DNA of 64,000 bases from JAAZKI01 sp012799905 (lineage in GTDB: Bacteria > Verrucomicrobiota > Lentisphaeria > Oligosphaerales > Oligosphaeraceae), in contig JBMNFR010000006.1 of the NCBI GenBank assembly GCA_050949415.1, positions 496,001 through 560,000 on the forward strand, written 5' to 3'. Positions within the stretch are counted from its first letter, which is position 1. Every line of letters begins with the position of its first letter. Below, in pieces: positions 61,641 through 64,000 of this stretch. The notes under the pieces were generated by a model, which did not search any database, was not told the origin of the DNA, and saw nothing but the letters and a program-made list of their open reading frames with translations. A program made the translations under genes and the position numbers.

Positions 61641-63185
61641 ATGAGTCCATCTGAGCAGAAGCTTAGAGAACTGATTCGTCAAGGCGAGGGCATCTCCACT
61701 GAGTTCAAGGCTTGTCGCAACCAACTCAGCCGGGACGTTTTCGAGACGGCGTGCGCCTTTCTCAACCGTCATGGCGGCACGATTCTGCTTGGCGTAGAGG
61801 ATTCGGGCCAGGTCGGCGGCATTGAGCCGGACGCAATGACCAGGATCAAGAAGGATTTTGTCACAGCCATCAACAATCCACAGAAGCTGAACCCGCCTGC
61901 ATATCTTGCCGTCGATGAAGTCAAGCTCGACGGAAAGGTGCTCCTGCACATCTATGTCCCCGAAAGTTCGCAGGTTCACCGCTGTAACGGGCGTATCTAC
62001 GACCGCAATGAAGATGGTGACCTCGACGTAACCGACAATACCGTGCTTGTTGCCCAGCTCTACCTGCGCAAACAGACCACCTATAGCGAAAATCGGGTGT
62101 TCCCGCATCTGGGATTAGACGATCTCGACCGCGACCTGATCGCCAAATGTCGCAAGACCGCCTGGCTGCGCTGGGAAGAGCATCCGTGGAAGGACATGGA
62201 TGATCTGGAACTGCTCAAGAGTGCTCAACTTTATCAAACGAATCCTGAGACTGGCATGAGCGGCATCACCCTGGCGGGAATCCTGCTCCTGGGAAAGCAG
62301 CTCCCGCTTCTGAATACGGTTCCCCATCACCGCACTGATCTGATTCTGCGCAAGGTCAACCTTGACCGCTACGATGACCGGGATTTCGTGGATGTCAATC
62401 TGGTCGAGAGCTATGACCGTATTATGGCCTTCGTACACAAACACCTGCCCGACCCATTCTACCTGGAAGGCACGACCAGAATCAGCTTGAGAGACACCAT
62501 TTTCCGTGAGGTGGCGTCAAACCTCCTCATTCACCGAGAATATACTAACGCTTTCCCCGCCAAACTGATTATTGAGTACGGCCAGGTCCGCACCGAGAAT
62601 AGCTGTCGCCCCCACGGGTTTGGACGGCTTGACCCGGAGAACTTCACGCCATTTCCCAAAAACCCCGTTATCGCCAAGTTTTTTCGTCAGATAGGACGCG
62701 CCGAGGAACTTGGTTCCGGCATGCGAAAGATGATGAAATACAGTCGGGCGTACAGCGGCGCGGAATCGGAGCTGATCGAAGGTGACGTGTTCAGAATAAT
62801 AGTCAAAGTGCCGGAATTTTCTAAAAACGCAGACCCTGCCCCTCCGCAAGTCGGTGAGCAAGTCGAGGAATCGTATACCCCCAAAGTCATTGTTTCGCGG
62901 AGCGATACCAACTCGGGGCCAGAGTCGGGGCCAGAGTCGGGGCCAGAGTCGGGGCCAGAGTCGATCCATGACCGTGTCCTGCGCGTTCTGCAGGCCAGTG
63001 AAATGTCTAAGTCCGAAATTGCTCAAGCTATTGGGCACGCCAGTATATCGGGGAAGTTAAATCAGCGAATTCGTGAAATGCTGAACAACGGGTTGCTTGA
63101 ATACACTATCCCCGACAAGCCCAACAGCAGACTCCAGAAGTACCGCCTCACTGCGGCAGGCCGGCGTTTGGCCGAAAAGGGATAA
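61641..63185 (+). CDS. Schlafen/AlbA_2 domain ATP-binding transcriptional regulator
   Basis: This 514-residue protein has an AlbA_2/Schlafen domain (about 8-130: EFKACRNQLSRDVFETACAF, GGTILLGVEDSG, GRIYDRNEDGD). A middle region typical of RecG-like 'ATP-dependent DNA helicase' mis-annotated proteins follows (RDTIFREVASNLLIHREY and ENFTPFPKNPVIAKFFRQIG, RAEELGSGMRKM), which is a HATPase-like domain. A GPES repeat linker leads to a C-terminal winged helix (MSKSEIAQAIGHASISGKLN). Family members are linked to phage defence, toxin-antitoxin or transcription control; no specific role is proven here. AAGGA precedes the ATG. A strong hairpin follows. Confidence 0.82.
   Translation: MSPSEQKLRELIRQGEGISTEFKACRNQLSRDVFETACAFLNRHGGTILLGVEDSGQVGGIEPDAMTRIKKDFVTAINNPQKLNPPAYLAVDEVKLDGKVLLHIYVPESSQVHRCNGRIYDRNEDGDLDVTDNTVLVAQLYLRKQTTYSENRVFPHLGLDDLDRDLIAKCRKTAWLRWEEHPWKDMDDLELLKSAQLYQTNPETGMSGITLAGILLLGKQLPLLNTVPHHRTDLILRKVNLDRYDDRDFVDVNLVESYDRIMAFVHKHLPDPFYLEGTTRISLRDTIFREVASNLLIHREYTNAFPAKLIIEYGQVRTENSCRPHGFGRLDPENFTPFPKNPVIAKFFRQIGRAEELGSGMRKMMKYSRAYSGAESELIEGDVFRIIVKVPEFSKNADPAPPQVGEQVEESYTPKVIVSRSDTNSGPESGPESGPESGPESIHDRVLRVLQASEMSKSEIAQAIGHASISGKLNQRIREMLNNGLLEYTIPDKPNSRLQKYRLTAAGRRLAEKG
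62914..62965 (+). repeat. 12-bp coding minisatellite (Ser-Gly-Pro-Glu)
   Basis: Four copies of GGGGCCAGAGTC encode the SGPE repeat linking the HATPase-like and winged-helix domains. The relic upstream has fewer copies, so copy number has changed. Confidence 0.9.
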
Positions 63186-63198
63186 GTGTGCGGGAGTA

Positions 63199-63239
63199 CG
63201 AAAGGGCGGAAAGAGCCATTGGGCCTTTCCGCCCTTTCG
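63199..63239. terminator. Hairpin terminator after the Schlafen/AlbA gene
   Basis: CGAAAGGGCGGAAAG (63199-63213) pairs perfectly with CTTTCCGCCCTTTCG (63225-63239). No long T-tract follows. Confidence 0.65.
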
Positions 63240-63589
63240 CGTTCCCATACCTGTTCTTGTTCAGCCTGGGCTTTTTTGCGGCAATCGCGTTGATGTTGCA
63301 GTGACCGAAGTCAAGTGAGGGGCAGACTCGGTGCAGGTCAGGCCGGCCAAGGCGTTTCGGGGCGACAGGTTTGCTGAATGCCCGGACAGAAGAGCCGGAG
63401 CGCTTCAGGAAAAAAATAGACAACTTCCAAGAGCAGTTATAATCATAATATCTTGTTCTTATAGAATAAGTTAACGCTTAACTTACTGCGTTGCAGTCCC
63501 GCAAAAATTAGACAGCTTTTTTATGTTTGCGAGTTGCTTTTATGGCCTGGGTAGCCTATACTTATGACAGGTCATGGAGTTGATTAACG
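63240..63589. other. Intergenic region before the GntR gene
   Basis: The last 200 bp are A+T-rich and carry the promoter at 63534-63562. Nothing else was seen. Confidence 0.55.
63534..63562 (+). promoter_or_regulatory. Sigma70-type promoter of the GntR gene
   Basis: TTGCTT (63534-63539) and TATACT (63557-63562) are separated by 17 bases. GGAG at 63576-63579 and the ATG at 63590 follow at fitting distances. Confidence 0.6.
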
Positions 63590-64000
63590 ATGCAGACGAT
63601 ACATCTCCAGCGGAAATGCGGCATTTCCTTGCATCGGCAGCTTGTCTCTGAGTTGCGCCGTTACATTGAGCACAAGTTGCCTGGGACACGTTTGCCCAGT
63701 GAGACGGCTCTCTGCCGTCAATATGGCTTAGCGCGGATGACCGTCAGCAAGGCCATGAAGGAACTTGAGGCGCAAGGAGTCCTGGAGCGTCGCCGAGGCA
63801 GCGGCACTTATGTCGCTTCAGAACCCAATTTGGTTTTCTTGCTGCCGTATGCTGATTGCTTATCTGACGTGGATTACAGCAACAATCAGCTGAGGCTCCA
63901 CTTCAGCGGAATCATGAAAGCCGCCCATGATTTTCATTTTCGCGTTGAAACCCTGGCTGTTTCGCCAACCAATAATCCGGAAAATATCGACTTTGATTTT
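63590..64000 (+). CDS. GntR-family regulator with LacI-type effector domain (5' part)
   Basis: The 137 codons in the window encode a GntR winged helix: ISLHRQLVSELRRYIEH, GTRLPSETALCRQYGLARM and TVSKAMKELEAQGVLERRRG, followed by SGTYV. After it the start of a periplasmic-binding-like domain appears (NLVFLLPYADCL, LRLHFSGIMKAAHDFHFRVE). This mixed GntR/LacI layout is typical of sugar-responsive repressors in PVC bacteria and Firmicutes. The gene runs off the right edge. It may control the carbohydrate genes at 53-61 kb or genes beyond the window. Confidence 0.88.
   Translation, partial: MQTIHLQRKCGISLHRQLVSELRRYIEHKLPGTRLPSETALCRQYGLARMTVSKAMKELEAQGVLERRRGSGTYVASEPNLVFLLPYADCLSDVDYSNNQLRLHFSGIMKAAHDFHFRVETLAVSPTNNPENIDFDF

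Overview
The window is about 58% G+C and reads as a chromosomal segment of a PVC-type bacterium, most likely Lentisphaerota. This rests on gene content (DUF1573-type and giant secreted proteins, a GntR/LacI-type sugar regulator, a GH116-like enzyme, several signal-peptide proteins of no known family) and on very repeat-rich intergenic DNA. It is an inference, not a measured placement. No rRNA, tRNA, CRISPR array, integrase or transposase gene was recognised.

Layout. 1-2.9 kb: start of gcvH (leftward), a two-TM hypothetical, a DUF493 protein and a WaaP-like kinase with a degenerate catalytic loop. 3.0-8.7 kb: an 1806-residue coiled-coil AAA ATPase of the DUF3686/'DNA repair ATPase' type and a small basic protein. 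9.3-20.8 kb: a four-helix-bundle/zinc-finger protein, then a leftward run of envelope proteins (HEAT-like, SurA-like isomerase, 1744-aa protein with three thioredoxin-like domains, DUF1573 protein, DsbD/CcdA-like protein with two thioredoxin domains). 20.8-25.7 kb: a large tandem repeat, a secreted protein and a decayed relative of the 1744-aa protein. 25.7-31 kb: archaeal-type IMP cyclohydrolase (PurO), a small strongly promoted gene, a homocysteine methyltransferase-like gene, pgm and a hypothetical. 31-37.2 kb: a leftward housekeeping operon (HU/IHF, hisS, aspS, ppx/gppA-like, ushA-like). 37.5-52.7 kb, rightward: Sel1 protein, panB, panC, sugar isomerase-like, DUF4380-like, ABC exporter, mutS, thiE, a frameshifted glycosyltransferase, thiC; then a leftward PHP phosphoesterase. 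53-61 kb: a carbohydrate locus with two paralogous secreted proteins of unknown family, a hydroxyacid dehydrogenase, a GH116-like glycosidase and a small membrane protein. 61-64 kb: a Schlafen/AlbA regulator with a relic of a second copy upstream, and a GntR regulator cut by the window end.

The most unusual content is noncoding. At least four families of dispersed elements occupy the gaps. Several carry short hairpins with a constant loop (usually TAAA) and stems that differ between copies but stay complementary, which suggests selection on structure. They are accompanied by arrays of seven-base repeats of several unrelated sequences.

The best candidate for an undescribed protein system is the envelope thiol/folding cluster at 10-20.8 kb. 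The pair of secreted glycosidase-like paralogues at 53-57 kb is the best candidate for a new enzyme family.
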